A stretch of 64,000 nucleotides of DNA from Chitinophaga sancti (GCF_034424315.1 NZ_CP139972.1:3782001-3846000), one strand, 5' to 3'; positions 36,191-45,595 are shown, numbered from the stretch's first letter. A program made the numbers and translations. Notes: generated from the letters alone by a model not told the origin.

Positions 36191-36937
36191 TTAATCTCTT
36201 ACCGCATGACCGGTATAATGTAAAAAAACATCTTCCAGGTGCTGGCATTCCGCATGCTGCGCAATGAGGCTGGCAGGTGTGCCCTGTACTATCAGTTTGC
36301 CGGTGTCGATGATAGCCACTTCCTGGCAAATGGTCTGGGCTTCATCCAGCAGGTGCGAGGTATAAACGATGCTAGCACCCTGTGCGTTAAAGTCACGCAG
36401 GAACTGCAGGATCATGCTTCTCGATTGCACATCTACGCCTGCTGTAGGTTCATCCAGGATCAGCAGCTGTGGCTGATGCAGGATAGATGCGATAATGTTG
36501 GCACGTCTTTTCATACCACCAGAGAAGCGGTGTACGGCTTTGTTGCCGTTCTGTTCCAAACCGAATTTCTGGAGATATTCATCTATCAGGTTGCGCAGTG
36601 GTTTTCCTTTCAATCCATACAGGTTACCGAAGTATTCCAGGTTTTCAATAGCTGTCAGTTGGGGGAACAGTGCGATCTGCTGTGGTACGATGCCTACCCG
36701 TTTCTTTATCTCTTCTCTGTGTGCAGCGTTCTGGGGCAGGTCAAAGATCTTTACCAGGCCGCTGTCAGCACTTACCAGTCCGCATAATATAGAGATGGTT
36801 GTCGTTTTACCAGCACCGTTAGGGCCTAAGAGGCCGGTGATCATTCCTTTTTGAAAGCTGAATGACAACCCTTTCAATGATGGTTCCAACGCACCTTTAT
36901 AGGTTTTATGCAGATCCTGTACAAGTATGCTGGTCAT
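36191..36937 (-). CDS. ABC transporter ATP-binding protein
   Basis: A 248-residue ATPase with Walker A GPNGAGKTT, Q-loop region GIVPQQIALFPQ, signature FSGGMKRR, Walker B LLILDEPTAGVD and the switch His in VYTSH. It resembles the drug/lipid exporter type (DrrA-like). The start at 36937 (MTSILVQDLHKTYKG) is the normal position; the frame is open 21 codons upstream but overlaps the BtrH-like gene. Spacing to its neighbours is 8 and 6 bp, so it is part of the same operon. Confidence 0.95.
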   Translation of the reverse strand: MTSILVQDLHKTYKGALEPSLKGLSFSFQKGMITGLLGPNGAGKTTTISILCGLVSADSGLVKIFDLPQNAAHREEIKKRVGIVPQQIALFPQLTAIENLEYFGNLYGLKGKPLRNLIDEYLQKFGLEQNGNKAVHRFSGGMKRRANIIASILHQPQLLILDEPTAGVDVQSRSMILQFLRDFNAQGASIVYTSHLLDEAQTICQEVAIIDTGKLIVQGTPASLIAQHAECQHLEDVFLHYTGHAVRD

Positions 36938-36945
36938 AATTTCAA

Positions 36946-37950
36946 TTAAAGTTTCAAGGCTGCCAGTTTCCTGAAAAACACGTCTTCCGAAGCTGCACAT
37001 TGCATCATCAGGTCGCTCAGTTCAGCATAGCCATTGCCTGCTGCGGTCCTGCTTTTACACACTCTGCCGGCAGTGAAGGCAAAGTTTCTCCAGATGTCTC
37101 CTACTGCTGTCAGTTCATGTGCCAGCTGGCTCAGGTCATCTCTTTTCAGAATGCCTGCTGCCTCCTGGAGGAAAGCGGCATACATAAAGCGGAAGCCGGC
37201 ACCACCGGTACCGATTTCTTCCTGCATGCGAATGATATTACCCAGGTAAAGGGTGGCTTTTCTGTCGCCTACTTTTTCCGGATAGTTACGCAGTCTTTTT
37301 GCAAGGAAGCGAATTCCTTTTACGCCAAACCATGGCAATGGTATATTGAGCATATCGCTACAAGTCTGTTTGATACCAGCCTTGATAGGTTCTGCAAAAT
37401 TTACTTCCTTTGGTACTACCACGGGGTAATACATTTTCCCTTTAGGGGCGGGAAAGCCTTTTGCAAAGCGGGCTTCTGCCAGACTAGCAGGATCTATTTC
37501 TGTAACATGCTCCATGATCGGATCGCTGACGAGGTAGTTGCCATCTTTCTTTCCATAGATCACGAGGTTATGTGCATTGAAATGAAAACGGTAGGAAGGA
37601 GGAAAATAAGGCAGGTAGTATACGCTACTTTGCAGGCCTACAGGCATTCCCCTGTCCAATACCTTGTCCAGTTCCAGGGTGGCTTTTTCAACGCTGGAAA
37701 AAGTATGTGATTCCATTTTCACGCCCAGTCTTTTACATACCCTGCTGAAGATGGCGCCTGGCACTACGCGATAGGTGGTACCAGGTACACCATTGACCTT
37801 TACGAAGGGCAGGTGTCCGAAAAAGAGGCCGGCACCGATACCCAGTGCCATAGGTTCACTGATTTCAAGACCATAGAACCTGAAGATATTTGAAATCACC
37901 CCACATTCACAATGTGCTGTCTGAACGTGGTTGAACTGAATTTCGCTCAT
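36946..37950 (-). CDS. BtrH-like protein (BtrH N-terminal domain, DUF4872)
   Basis: A 334-residue protein whose N-terminal half looks like the BtrH fold, a papain/C39-like cysteine enzyme. It has Cys14 and Cys16 in TAHCECGVI, His127 in RFHFNAHNLVIYG and Asp143 in YLVSDP, a plausible Cys-His-Asp set. BtrH itself transfers an aminoacyl group from a carrier protein in butirosin synthesis. Such proteins occur next to ACP and ABC genes in Bacteroidota dar/flexirubin-type loci. A role as acyl- or aminoacyltransferase acting on the ACP-bound or resorcinol product is plausible but inferred. The gene lies 16 bp after the 133-residue unknown gene. Confidence 0.82.
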   Translation of the reverse strand: MSEIQFNHVQTAHCECGVISNIFRFYGLEISEPMALGIGAGLFFGHLPFVKVNGVPGTTYRVVPGAIFSRVCKRLGVKMESHTFSSVEKATLELDKVLDRGMPVGLQSSVYYLPYFPPSYRFHFNAHNLVIYGKKDGNYLVSDPIMEHVTEIDPASLAEARFAKGFPAPKGKMYYPVVVPKEVNFAEPIKAGIKQTCSDMLNIPLPWFGVKGIRFLAKRLRNYPEKVGDRKATLYLGNIIRMQEEIGTGGAGFRFMYAAFLQEAAGILKRDDLSQLAHELTAVGDIWRNFAFTAGRVCKSRTAAGNGYAELSDLMMQCAASEDVFFRKLAALKL

Positions 37951-37966
37951 AATGATTGGTATAATA

Positions 37967-38368
37967 TTACTGCCCAGCCTTTTTGAGTTCTTCCAGGCTA
38001 ATTTTGAAAGCAGCAGCGTATTTTCTTAAAGTATCGTCATTCAGTTTCCTAAATACGGAAGGTTTCAGATGGCGTTTCACCTGCCACTGGAACTTATTCA
38101 CATAACTGGCTAAGAGGGGCAGATCCATGATGGTCTTTTCCATGTAGTACAAAATAGGGCTGACTTCTCCTGCCTCCATGCGTTTACGGGCATCTGCTAT
38201 TTTGGTATTCACTTCTTCCCATGCCTGTTGCATAGCGATATTTTCGGGTTCCCAGCCTACGCTGTTCACTTTTACATATTCGCCGGCATCATCTGTTGCG
38301 TAAAAAAGCTGTTTGAATTTCCCTTCATGCATGTTATTGCCATCCTGGGGAACTTCTTCTTTTTTCAT
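37967..38368 (-). CDS. Unknown protein of 133 residues in the dar locus
   Basis: I do not recognise a family. The protein is helical and charged, lacks signal peptide and membrane segments, and ends with a small helical region (PSVFRKLNDDTLRKYAAAFK) that looks like a helix-turn-helix-like or three-helix tail. It lies between darB and the BtrH-like gene on the same strand, behind a terminator-like hairpin. An accessory or regulatory role in the pathway is only a guess. Confidence 0.7.
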   Translation of the reverse strand: MKKEEVPQDGNNMHEGKFKQLFYATDDAGEYVKVNSVGWEPENIAMQQAWEEVNTKIADARKRMEAGEVSPILYYMEKTIMDLPLLASYVNKFQWQVKRHLKPSVFRKLNDDTLRKYAAAFKISLEELKKAGQ

Positions 38369-38391
38369 TTGACAGGTGTTTGATTATGGAA

Positions 38392-38426
38392 AAAAAACGC
38401 TTCTGCCGCTGGCGGAAGCGTTTTTT
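38392..38426 (-). terminator. Terminator-like hairpin behind darB
   Basis: AAAAAACGCTTCTGCC (38392-38407) pairs with 38411-38426 around a 3-nt loop, with A and T runs outside. On the minus strand it lies between the darB stop and the 133-residue gene, so it may reduce expression of the downstream seven genes relative to darA/darB. Confidence 0.8.
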
Positions 38427-38450
38427 CAATGGCATTTATGATAATGAAAA

Positions 38451-39587
38451 TTATACAACCGTCAGGTGCGCATATGCATAAGAGAAACGCGCACTTTCAG
38501 GTACCATCATCACGATTGTCTGTCCTTTTTTCAGCAGGTTGTTATTCATCAGTTCTTCCAGCATGAAGTAAGGAGACGCAGTACCTACGTTACCTACTTT
38601 CACGAGGTTGGTGAACCATTTTTCCTGCGGAATAGGTACGCCCAGACGTGTAATTTCTTCATCTATTTTAAAGCGGAAGAATTCGGAGGACAGGTGAGGC
38701 AGGAAGTAATCCAGCTTTTCCAGATCCAGCTCGTATTTTTCCACCAGTTCTTTCCACATTTGCGCACCGGATGGTACGATGTTTTTACCCAGGAGGCGGG
38801 TATCCTGTTTGAAGGAGAACACGCTATCCTGCGCCCATTCTTCAGGGGTCATATCGATCCAGCCTTTGGTGGTGCCGTCTTCGTTCTTCACAGCGCCTGC
38901 ATACATACAGGTTTCCAGTTCATTTGCATAAGAAGCGATCTCTACCCAGTCTACGCGCAGGGAGAGGCCGTTTTCATTAGGTTTGTTCTGGAACAGGGCA
39001 GCACTTGCACCATCGGAGAGCATCCAGCGAAGGAAGTCTTTTTCGAATGCGATGATCGGGTTATTTTCAATCAGTTTTACGCGGTCAGTTTCTGGTTCGA
39101 ATTTCTCAGACAGCATCCAGCTGGAGAATTTTTCGGAACCGGTGCTTACTGCATTTGCGCTGTTTCCACATTTAATGGACATCCAGGCATATTTAAAAGC
39201 CTGCATACCGGCAGCACAAGCGCCAGTAGCAGCGATCAGTTCTACAGGCTGGCATTTCAGCAGGCCATGTACCATGGCTGCGTGGTTAGGCAGCAGCTGG
39301 TCAGGCGAGGTAGTACCACAGGCTAATACCTGCATTTTTTCGATCGGAAATTTATCATCAAAAAGGCCCTTTACAGCTTCGGCCGTCATTTCAGCATTGG
39401 AATGGGTCGACTTACCATCCTTATCCAGCGAATAGTAGCGGGTCTTAATTTTATTATTTCCCAGGACTCTCAGTCTGGCACGGGATGGCTTACCATCAAC
39501 CAGTCCTAGAATATTTTCCATTTCGTCATTCCCAACAGGCTCATTCGGCAGAAATTTAGAGAGCCTTGTAATATAAACTTCGTTCAT
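38451..39587 (-). CDS. darB: DarB-type ketosynthase III (dialkylresorcinol synthesis)
   Basis: A 378-residue KAS III-like enzyme with the Cys124-His298-Asn333 triad (TGACAAG, LPHLSS, GNVGTAS). It is longer than FabH (about 320) and its sequence pattern fits DarB, which joins two acyl units to the cyclohexanedione precursor of dialkylresorcinols. The adjacent darA encodes its partner. FabH-like or other KAS III roles are the alternative, but the pairing with darA makes DarB the best call. The gap to darA is 269 bp, unusually long for an operon. Confidence 0.85.
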   Translation of the reverse strand: MNEVYITRLSKFLPNEPVGNDEMENILGLVDGKPSRARLRVLGNNKIKTRYYSLDKDGKSTHSNAEMTAEAVKGLFDDKFPIEKMQVLACGTTSPDQLLPNHAAMVHGLLKCQPVELIAATGACAAGMQAFKYAWMSIKCGNSANAVSTGSEKFSSWMLSEKFEPETDRVKLIENNPIIAFEKDFLRWMLSDGASAALFQNKPNENGLSLRVDWVEIASYANELETCMYAGAVKNEDGTTKGWIDMTPEEWAQDSVFSFKQDTRLLGKNIVPSGAQMWKELVEKYELDLEKLDYFLPHLSSEFFRFKIDEEITRLGVPIPQEKWFTNLVKVGNVGTASPYFMLEELMNNNLLKKGQTIVMMVPESARFSYAYAHLTVV

Positions 39588-39856
39588 TTGAAATATGGTT
39601 CCTGTTTTTTGTTATAAGTTGATGACCTTCCGTTGTTAACGGCCGGGATTGTGTACCACCTGGCTTACAGTCTTTGCTCTCCTACTTGTCCCATTTTTCA
39701 TTACAATTATACTCCTGGACAGATAAAAGCGCCCGTAAATATAGATATAAAATGCTATGCTATTGATGATCCCCCAGGTTAAAGCATCCTCTTCGTTTCA
39801 AACACAATAACAATGCCTTTTATTCTGATTACCTGATATTTAGTTATTATTTCACC

Positions 39857-40777
39857 TTAGCTGAGGTGAATGCCTTTGTAATATTCCACCCTTTCGGCCA
39901 GTTCCTTTTTATTAAAAGTCAGCTTGAGCAAGGATGAAATTTTGGAGATAGGCGACAATACGAAGATACCTATCAGTAACAAACCGCGGTACATGCTCAC
40001 TCTACCCTGACGTTCGGGGGCACCGGGGCCACCTTTGGCACTGATAAATTTAGACCAGTAGCGGAAAGCGCTGATACCTCTGTCTTCCAGCAGGATCAGT
40101 GGGGCTAATAATTCCACTGCTTTCAGTTCTATCAGTTCGGGTTGCAGGGCATCCCAGGAACGAGTAGTCAGCACTTTACGGATTGGGTTGGCGAATCTTG
40201 CTGAAGCCACGATGTCTGCTTCCTGTACACCGGCTGGTGGCAGCAAAGCGGTGGCTTCCTTTTTGCCTTTGAACTGCCAGCGTAATACTGTGATCAGGGC
40301 AACCAAGTTTGGTGATTTGTCTACCATTACTATATTTCCTACCAGGTGCGCACCCGCAGCCTGTAAATATCCTTTTACGGTTTCCTGTGCACTTAGCCAC
40401 ATGTTACGACAACCCATGAGGGTAATGACTGGTTTACCATTCAGCAGGCGTTTGCCCTGTTCACTTTGCAGGAAAGCGGCTGTAGGCTGGGATGGCGAGA
40501 GGAACCATGGTTGATAGGCCAGTACCACGAGGTCGAAATGCGCATTTGGATCCACATTCAGGGCCTGAATAGCTCTGGGCCTGCCTAACACAGTCTCCGG
40601 CATTGTATCGTAGAAGGTTTGTTTCTTCCATGGAAATGCAAATGGCTGCACAGGTTTCAATTCTTCGTATACTATATCTGCCATATCCTGCAATGGTCCA
40701 ATTACAGTATCTACTATCCGTTTTAGTTGTCCGGTCTGTGTATAATATATAACCAGGATCTTAGGTCTTTCGTTCAT
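39857..40777 (-). CDS. darA: DarA-type dialkylresorcinol condensing/aromatising enzyme
   Basis: A 306-residue protein with a flavodoxin-like N-terminus (VIYYTQTGQLKRIVDTVIG). It fits DarA, the flavin-dependent partner that aromatises the DarB product to a 2,5-dialkylresorcinol. Near residues 264-285 a hydrophobic stretch (GLLLIGIFVLSPISKI) may hold it at the membrane. It is the first gene of the minus-strand dar locus. A weak promoter with TATCTTTA lies about 60 bp upstream. Confidence 0.85.
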   Translation of the reverse strand: MNERPKILVIYYTQTGQLKRIVDTVIGPLQDMADIVYEELKPVQPFAFPWKKQTFYDTMPETVLGRPRAIQALNVDPNAHFDLVVLAYQPWFLSPSQPTAAFLQSEQGKRLLNGKPVITLMGCRNMWLSAQETVKGYLQAAGAHLVGNIVMVDKSPNLVALITVLRWQFKGKKEATALLPPAGVQEADIVASARFANPIRKVLTTRSWDALQPELIELKAVELLAPLILLEDRGISAFRYWSKFISAKGGPGAPERQGRVSMYRGLLLIGIFVLSPISKISSLLKLTFNKKELAERVEYYKGIHLS

Positions 40778-41106
40778 ATTCAGGAATAGGAGTTAGAACA
40801 ATTGAAATCGTAAACTTACGAAAAACAACCGTAGAGTAAAGATATATTTTTATTATATGATACGAAAGAGGGGGAGAATTAGACCGGGGATTGTACGGTC
40901 GATGAGCTTCGGTCAAAGTCCTACAGGAAAAAAGCTTGTTAGGTTTAATAAATGAAATGCATTAAACCTGGATAGAGGAGATCAACTTGTGCCTTAGCCA
41001 GGTACTGCCATAACCTCTGCATATTGTTTACAGCAGTACCTTGGCCAAAGGACTTAATGAGTTGTTTTACAGGTGCAAATATGGGATAAGTACTATAAAG
41101 AAAGTG
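40778..41106. other. 329-bp intergenic region upstream of darA with inverted repeats
   Basis: No gene is seen. It holds a 9-bp inverted repeat AGGTTTAAT/ATTAAACCT (40941-40949 and 40961-40969) and a longer imperfect hairpin whose arms are 40992-41008 and 41033-41051, with GGTACTGC/GCAGTACC perfect at its core. They may be a terminator for the methyltransferase gene, a leader structure of darA, or a small RNA. Confidence 0.45.
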
Positions 41107-41787
41107 TTAAATACTACTTAAATTTTTTTCACCCCTCATACATACGTTTTCCAGTTGTACCAGCATACTCCCATCAGCAGCGGCTTTGGGAGGTTCTACT
41201 GCAGTCTGGATATCTGTCACTCTGAAGCCAATATTTTGTAACATTTGTTGCACCGTCTCCGTATCGTACAATGTAAATCCGTCATCTACGAATGCTAATT
41301 TCTCCATCGTACGCCTGGTGCGGAAGGCCAGGATCAGCTCTCCTCCGGGCTGTAATACCCGGCAGATTTCCTGTAGGGTAACTGCTGGCGGCTGCCAGAA
41401 ATACAAGACATTGACAGCAAAGACCTTGGTAAATATGGCTGCATCAAAGGGAATGGAATCTGCTGTACCTTCCAGGATCTGCACCCTGCCGGCACGGATA
41501 GCGTCTCTGTTTGAAGTAATGGCTTCCTGCACCATGATATCAGAGATATCCAGTCCTGTATATTGGATGTTGTTTTCTTTTTCGAAAAGTGCGGGTATGA
41601 AATGTCCGTTCCCCATGCCCAGTTCCAGCAACTGATCTCCCGGCTGCAGGTGCAGGAAATCGAGTGTCATTTCATAAATAAGGCGGTTAGACTTGCTCAT
41701 TTGAACGCCCATTTTCACACCATCCTCCCCTGTTGGGCGTCGTAGCTGTTGTGCAGCTTCCCCAGGGGTCATCTTCTTTTGCTCCAT
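41107..41787 (-). CDS. Class I SAM-dependent methyltransferase
   Basis: A 226-residue methyltransferase with motif I LELGMGNGHFIPAL (about 55-68), motif II-like GLDISDIM, and RVLQPGGELILAFRTRR as motif III. It belongs to the Methyltransf_11/25 group; the substrate is unknown. The start codon overlaps the stop of the DUF2807 gene by one base (TAATG), so the two are translationally coupled. It lies 329 bp from darA on the same strand; a role in modifying the dar product is possible but the gap with hairpins speaks for a separate unit. Confidence 0.88.
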   Translation of the reverse strand: MEQKKMTPGEAAQQLRRPTGEDGVKMGVQMSKSNRLIYEMTLDFLHLQPGDQLLELGMGNGHFIPALFEKENNIQYTGLDISDIMVQEAITSNRDAIRAGRVQILEGTADSIPFDAAIFTKVFAVNVLYFWQPPAVTLQEICRVLQPGGELILAFRTRRTMEKLAFVDDGFTLYDTETVQQMLQNIGFRVTDIQTAVEPPKAAADGSMLVQLENVCMRGEKNLSSI

Positions 41788-42506
41788 TAATTGGTTTTGT
41801 GAACGGAACCTGATCCTGCTGTTTTTGAATTTACCTGTGGGTTACCATGGTAGTTGACTCTGCCGGAACCAGCTATGTTAACATCCAGTTTTACACTGGC
41901 ATGCACCTCTGCATTGCCACTTCCTCCAATACTTACGCTTGTATTTTCTGCATGCAGGTTATAGCCTTCGAAAGAACCGCTACCTGCGATATTTACATCC
42001 AGGTCTTTGGTTTCACCTTTCAGCTTTATATTTCCTGCTCCTGTCAGTGCCACGTTCACCTGGGGCGCATCTACGGCACCTAATATATCACCGCTACCGG
42101 AAAGGGACAATTTTACATGATCGTCCTGCTGCCAGTCATTCATAAGATGAATGGTACCGGAACCGGCGAGGCTCAGTTTTTCTATATCAGGCGCGGTAAC
42201 CTTCACCGTTATCTTTTTGGGATGGTTAAAATAGATCCTATCTTTTTGCCTAACAATGAGCTGTCCGTCTTTTACTTCGGTAATGATCAATGGCAGGAAA
42301 TTGTCTTCGGCTTCGATCACCACATCTTCAGCTGGTCCATCGGTATATTCTATGTCCATAGCGCCCTGTAAGGATATTGAATGAAAATCGCCCAGTTTTC
42401 GGGTTTCAGAACTACTCACCCCACTGCCTTTTATACTATTATTGTTGCAACCTGTATGGGTAAGTGCTAACAATACAAGGACGGCATATCCGGTAATTTG
42501 TTTCAT
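41787..42506 (-). CDS. DUF2807 (head-GIN) family lipoprotein
   Basis: A 239-residue putative lipoprotein: signal peptide with lipobox-like HTGC, so Cys20 would carry the lipid. The mature part is a parallel beta structure built from repeats of the type LAGSGx[22 protein letters not shown] and IGGSGNA. This is the DUF2807 putative auto-transporter adhesin family found in many Bacteroidota; function is not established. I chose the Met at 42506 (MKQITGYAV), ten codons inside the open frame, because it starts a proper signal peptide. Confidence 0.88.
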   Translation of the reverse strand: MKQITGYAVLVLLALTHTGCNNNSIKGSGVSSSETRKLGDFHSISLQGAMDIEYTDGPAEDVVIEAEDNFLPLIITEVKDGQLIVRQKDRIYFNHPKKITVKVTAPDIEKLSLAGSGTIHLMNDWQQDDHVKLSLSGSGDILGAVDAPQVNVALTGAGNIKLKGETKDLDVNIAGSGSFEGYNLHAENTSVSIGGSGNAEVHASVKLDVNIAGSGRVNYHGNPQVNSKTAGSGSVHKTN

Positions 42507-42564
42507 AAGGTAATTTTTAATTGGCGGAATTATCAATTGGGTTCAGAACGAAAATACATAATAA

Positions 42565-42595
42565 CTTGGGATTTGCTCCAAGCCCTTTATCTTTG
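42565..42595 (+). promoter_or_regulatory. guaA promoter (CTTG-N19-TATCTTTG)
   Basis: CTTG at 42565-42568 and TATCTTTG at 42588-42595 have the consensus 19-bp spacing. The guaA ATG lies only 7 bp after the -7 box, so the mRNA would have almost no leader. Confidence 0.72.
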
Positions 42596-42602
42596 CACCA
42601 CC

Positions 42603-44141
42603 ATGACAGAAAAGATTCTTATCCTCGACTTCGGTTCCCAGTATACGCAACTGATCGCGCGCAGCATCAGGGAACTGAATATTTATTGTGAAATCAAACC
42701 TTGTCTGCAACCAGTACAATGGGATGATACAGTTAAAGGCATTATTCTATCAGGCAGCCCGTTCTCTGTGAACGAGCAGAATGCACCTAGCGTAGATATC
42801 GCTGCCATGGCGGCAAAGGTGCCTGTACTCGGCGTTTGCTACGGTGCCCAGCTGATGGCTAAAAACTTTGGTGGTGAAGTAGCCAAGAGCAATATCCGGG
42901 AATATGGCCGTGCCTTTATGGTGCACGATAATAAAGATGAAAAGGCCCTCTTCGATATCTCTCCCCGTAGCCAGGTATGGATGAGCCATTCTGACACCAT
43001 CGTACGTATGCCGGAAGGTTTCCAGATCATTGCCCAAACCGACAGCATTCCGGTAGCTGCTTTCAAATGCGATACCAGGACGCCGTTCCCCATGGTAGGG
43101 TTCCAGTTCCACCCGGAAGTGACCCACTCCCTGGAAGGTAAGACCCTGCTTCGCAACTTCCTTGTACATATTTGTGGTTGCAAACAGGATTGGACGCCTG
43201 CTGCATTTGTACAGGAAACGGTAGAGAAAATCAAGGCACAGGTAGGTGATAAAAAAGTAGTAATGGCCCTCAGCGGTGGCGTTGACTCCACTGTAGCTGC
43301 AGAGCTGATACATAAAGCAATTGGCAGCAATCTCTACTGCATATTCGTAGATAATGGCCTGCTCCGCAAAGATGAGTTTGAAACTGTACTGGATTCATAT
43401 AAACATATGGGCCTGAACGTGAAAGGGGTGAATGCAAAAGACCTCTTTTACGGTGAACTGGCTGGTGTGAGCGATCCTGAAAAGAAACGTAAGATCATTG
43501 GTCGTCTCTTTATCGAAGTATTCCAGCAGGAAGCTATCCTGCTGCAGAACATCTCCTTCCTGGGTCAGGGTACCATTTATCCTGATGTGATCGAGTCTGT
43601 TTCTGTAAATGGTCCTTCTGTTACCATCAAATCACACCATAATGTAGGTGGTTTGCCAGAGAAGATGAATATGGGGCTGGTAGAACCGCTCCGCTTCCTC
43701 TTCAAAGATGAAGTAAGACGTGTAGGCCGTGAAATTGGTATCAGTGAGATCTTCCTGGGTCGTCATCCTTTCCCAGGTCCTGGTCTGGCTATCCGTATCC
43801 TGGGTGAGATCACCGCAGATAAGGTAGCGATGCTGCAGGAAGCAGATTCTATTTATATAGAGGGTCTGCGTGAACATGGCCTTTATGATAAAGTATGGCA
43901 GGCAGGTACGATCCTCCTTCCTGTGCAGAGTGTAGGCGTTATGGGTGATGAAAGGACTTACGAATTTACTGTTGCCCTCAGGGCGGTTACTTCCGTAGAC
44001 GGCATGACTGCGGATTGGGCACACCTCCCCTACGAGTTCCTGGCTCAAATGTCTAACGACATCATTAATAAGGTAAAAGGTATTAACCGCGTGGTATACG
44101 ACATCAGTTCCAAGCCACCGGCTACCATCGAATGGGAATAG
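42603..44141 (+). CDS. guaA: GMP synthase (glutamine-hydrolysing)
   Basis: A 512-residue GMP synthase that aminates XMP to GMP with glutamine and ATP. The glutaminase domain has the nucleophile Cys79 in [12 protein letters not shown] and the catalytic HPEVTHS. The ATP pyrophosphatase domain has the PP-loop [14 protein letters not shown] near residue 222, and the C-terminal dimerisation domain ends with PPATIEWE. I chose [20 protein letters not shown] (42603); 35 open codons upstream cover the promoter and are not part of the protein. Length matches the family (about 510). Confidence 0.97.
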   Translation: MTEKILILDFGSQYTQLIARSIRELNIYCEIKPCLQPVQWDDTVKGIILSGSPFSVNEQNAPSVDIAAMAAKVPVLGVCYGAQLMAKNFGGEVAKSNIREYGRAFMVHDNKDEKALFDISPRSQVWMSHSDTIVRMPEGFQIIAQTDSIPVAAFKCDTRTPFPMVGFQFHPEVTHSLEGKTLLRNFLVHICGCKQDWTPAAFVQETVEKIKAQVGDKKVVMALSGGVDSTVAAELIHKAIGSNLYCIFVDNGLLRKDEFETVLDSYKHMGLNVKGVNAKDLFYGELAGVSDPEKKRKIIGRLFIEVFQQEAILLQNISFLGQGTIYPDVIESVSVNGPSVTIKSHHNVGGLPEKMNMGLVEPLRFLFKDEVRRVGREIGISEIFLGRHPFPGPGLAIRILGEITADKVAMLQEADSIYIEGLREHGLYDKVWQAGTILLPVQSVGVMGDERTYEFTVALRAVTSVDGMTADWAHLPYEFLAQMSNDIINKVKGINRVVYDISSKPPATIEWE

Positions 44142-44148
44142 TTCCAGG

Positions 44149-44197
44149 CAGGCTGTAAGTGTAATAGTATTTTAACTTGCAGCCTGTTCCTTTTTAA
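44149..44197 (+). terminator. guaA terminator
   Basis: A 12-bp stem with one G-T pair (44149-44160 with 44175-44186) is followed by TTCCTTTTT. Confidence 0.75.
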
Positions 44198-44277
44198 GGA
44201 GAGCTGACCAACATCATTTGCCCCAGGAACCATATCTCCTGTTGCATTTGCATGATTTTTGTATTTTAACGATCGCT

Positions 44278-45570
44278 ATGAGTAAATCCATTCTATGCAG
44301 GCCATTAATTACTGCATCCATTGTGGCTGTAATGCTTTCTGCGTGTTCTTCCAGTAAGAAGACTACCGGAATAACTACACCACCGCCAACAACTGCGAAA
44401 ACTGTAAAGGACGAAAAACCTAAGGATGATGGAAAATCTTCTAAGGTCATTCCGTTTAATGTACCAGCTTTTGCCCGGGAAATAAAAAAAGACACCTATA
44501 ATATAGCGTTGTTCGCCCCACTTTACCTGGATTCAGTGAATACAGATATGCCAACCCGCTCCCTGCCCCGTTATATTCTGCCGGGTCTGGACTTCTATGA
44601 AGGTGCGCAACTGGCACTGGACAGCCTGCAAAACCAGGGTGTAAAACTGAATGTAACTGTTTACGACAGTAAGAATAAGCAGAACCTGTCGGGTGCAAAC
44701 CTGATCAATACAGACCTGATCATCGCTGCCGTAGGTACGCCGGAGATCAAAGATCTGAGTGATATAGCCAAAAAGAAACAGATTAACCTTGTTTCGGCTA
44801 CCTATCCAAATGATGCTGGTGTGAACGAAAACCCGTTCTTCATCATTACCAACAGTTTGCTGAAAACACATAGCGAAGCCTTACAACGCTACCTGCAGGA
44901 TGGCTTCGCGACTAAAAATATCCTCGTGATTCACCGCGATACGCCTTTCGAAAAACGTATTGCTGCTGATATCAAGGCTGAGTATGAGAAATTGCAGAGC
45001 AGCAAGAAAACCAAACCAAGGGAAGTAGTATGGGATGATAACATGTCTGACCTGGCCCTCTCTCAATACCTGCTGGCTGACCGGCCGAACCTGGTGATCG
45101 TAACTTCCCTGGATGAAGCGAATGCCAAGGCTATCATCCGCAGACTGAGCACGCAAACAGCATCTTATCCTATCCAGGTGTTTGGTATGCCGACCTGGGA
45201 TATCATGAAATTTAAAGAACCTGAATTCAAAGGTCTGCCAATCTTTTATACTACCCCTTATTTCAATGATAAAACGGATATGTATAGCCATTATATCAAT
45301 GATTACTGGAAGCGTGTATATAAATCCCGTCCATCGGATATGGCGTTCAAAGGTTTTGAGCTGACATGGTATTTTGTGAAACAACTGAGCACAAATGGTG
45401 TGTACTTCAACAAGGATATGAATGATCCTAATAAGAAAGTATTCAGCAGCTTCAACTACCAGCCAATCTACCTGAAAGAGGGCGATAAGCAACCTGACTA
45501 TTTTGAGAACAAGAATATCTATATCATCCAGAAAGGAGATTCGAGTGATATAAAAATGAACTTCCAATAA
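44278..45570 (+). CDS. Lipoprotein with periplasmic binding protein type I fold
   Basis: A 430-residue lipoprotein with lipobox MLSACSSS (Cys23) and a Thr/Pro/Lys-rich linker to residue 60. The rest looks like a two-lobe type I periplasmic binding fold, as in the branched-chain amino acid receptor group: IALFAPLYLDSV, YEGAQLALDSLQNQG, NILVIHRDTPFEKRI, and VFGMPTWD. Similar Bacteroidota proteins carry LysM repeats in front; none is seen here. No ABC transporter genes are nearby, so it may be a sensor or cell-wall protein and not an uptake receptor. The Met at 44278 gives a proper lipoprotein signal; 20 open codons precede it. Confidence 0.8.
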   Translation: MSKSILCRPLITASIVAVMLSACSSSKKTTGITTPPPTTAKTVKDEKPKDDGKSSKVIPFNVPAFAREIKKDTYNIALFAPLYLDSVNTDMPTRSLPRYILPGLDFYEGAQLALDSLQNQGVKLNVTVYDSKNKQNLSGANLINTDLIIAAVGTPEIKDLSDIAKKKQINLVSATYPNDAGVNENPFFIITNSLLKTHSEALQRYLQDGFATKNILVIHRDTPFEKRIAADIKAEYEKLQSSKKTKPREVVWDDNMSDLALSQYLLADRPNLVIVTSLDEANAKAIIRRLSTQTASYPIQVFGMPTWDIMKFKEPEFKGLPIFYTTPYFNDKTDMYSHYINDYWKRVYKSRPSDMAFKGFELTWYFVKQLSTNGVYFNKDMNDPNKKVFSSFNYQPIYLKEGDKQPDYFENKNIYIIQKGDSSDIKMNFQ

Positions 45571-45595
45571 GATAAAACGAACTTCAATTAATAAT

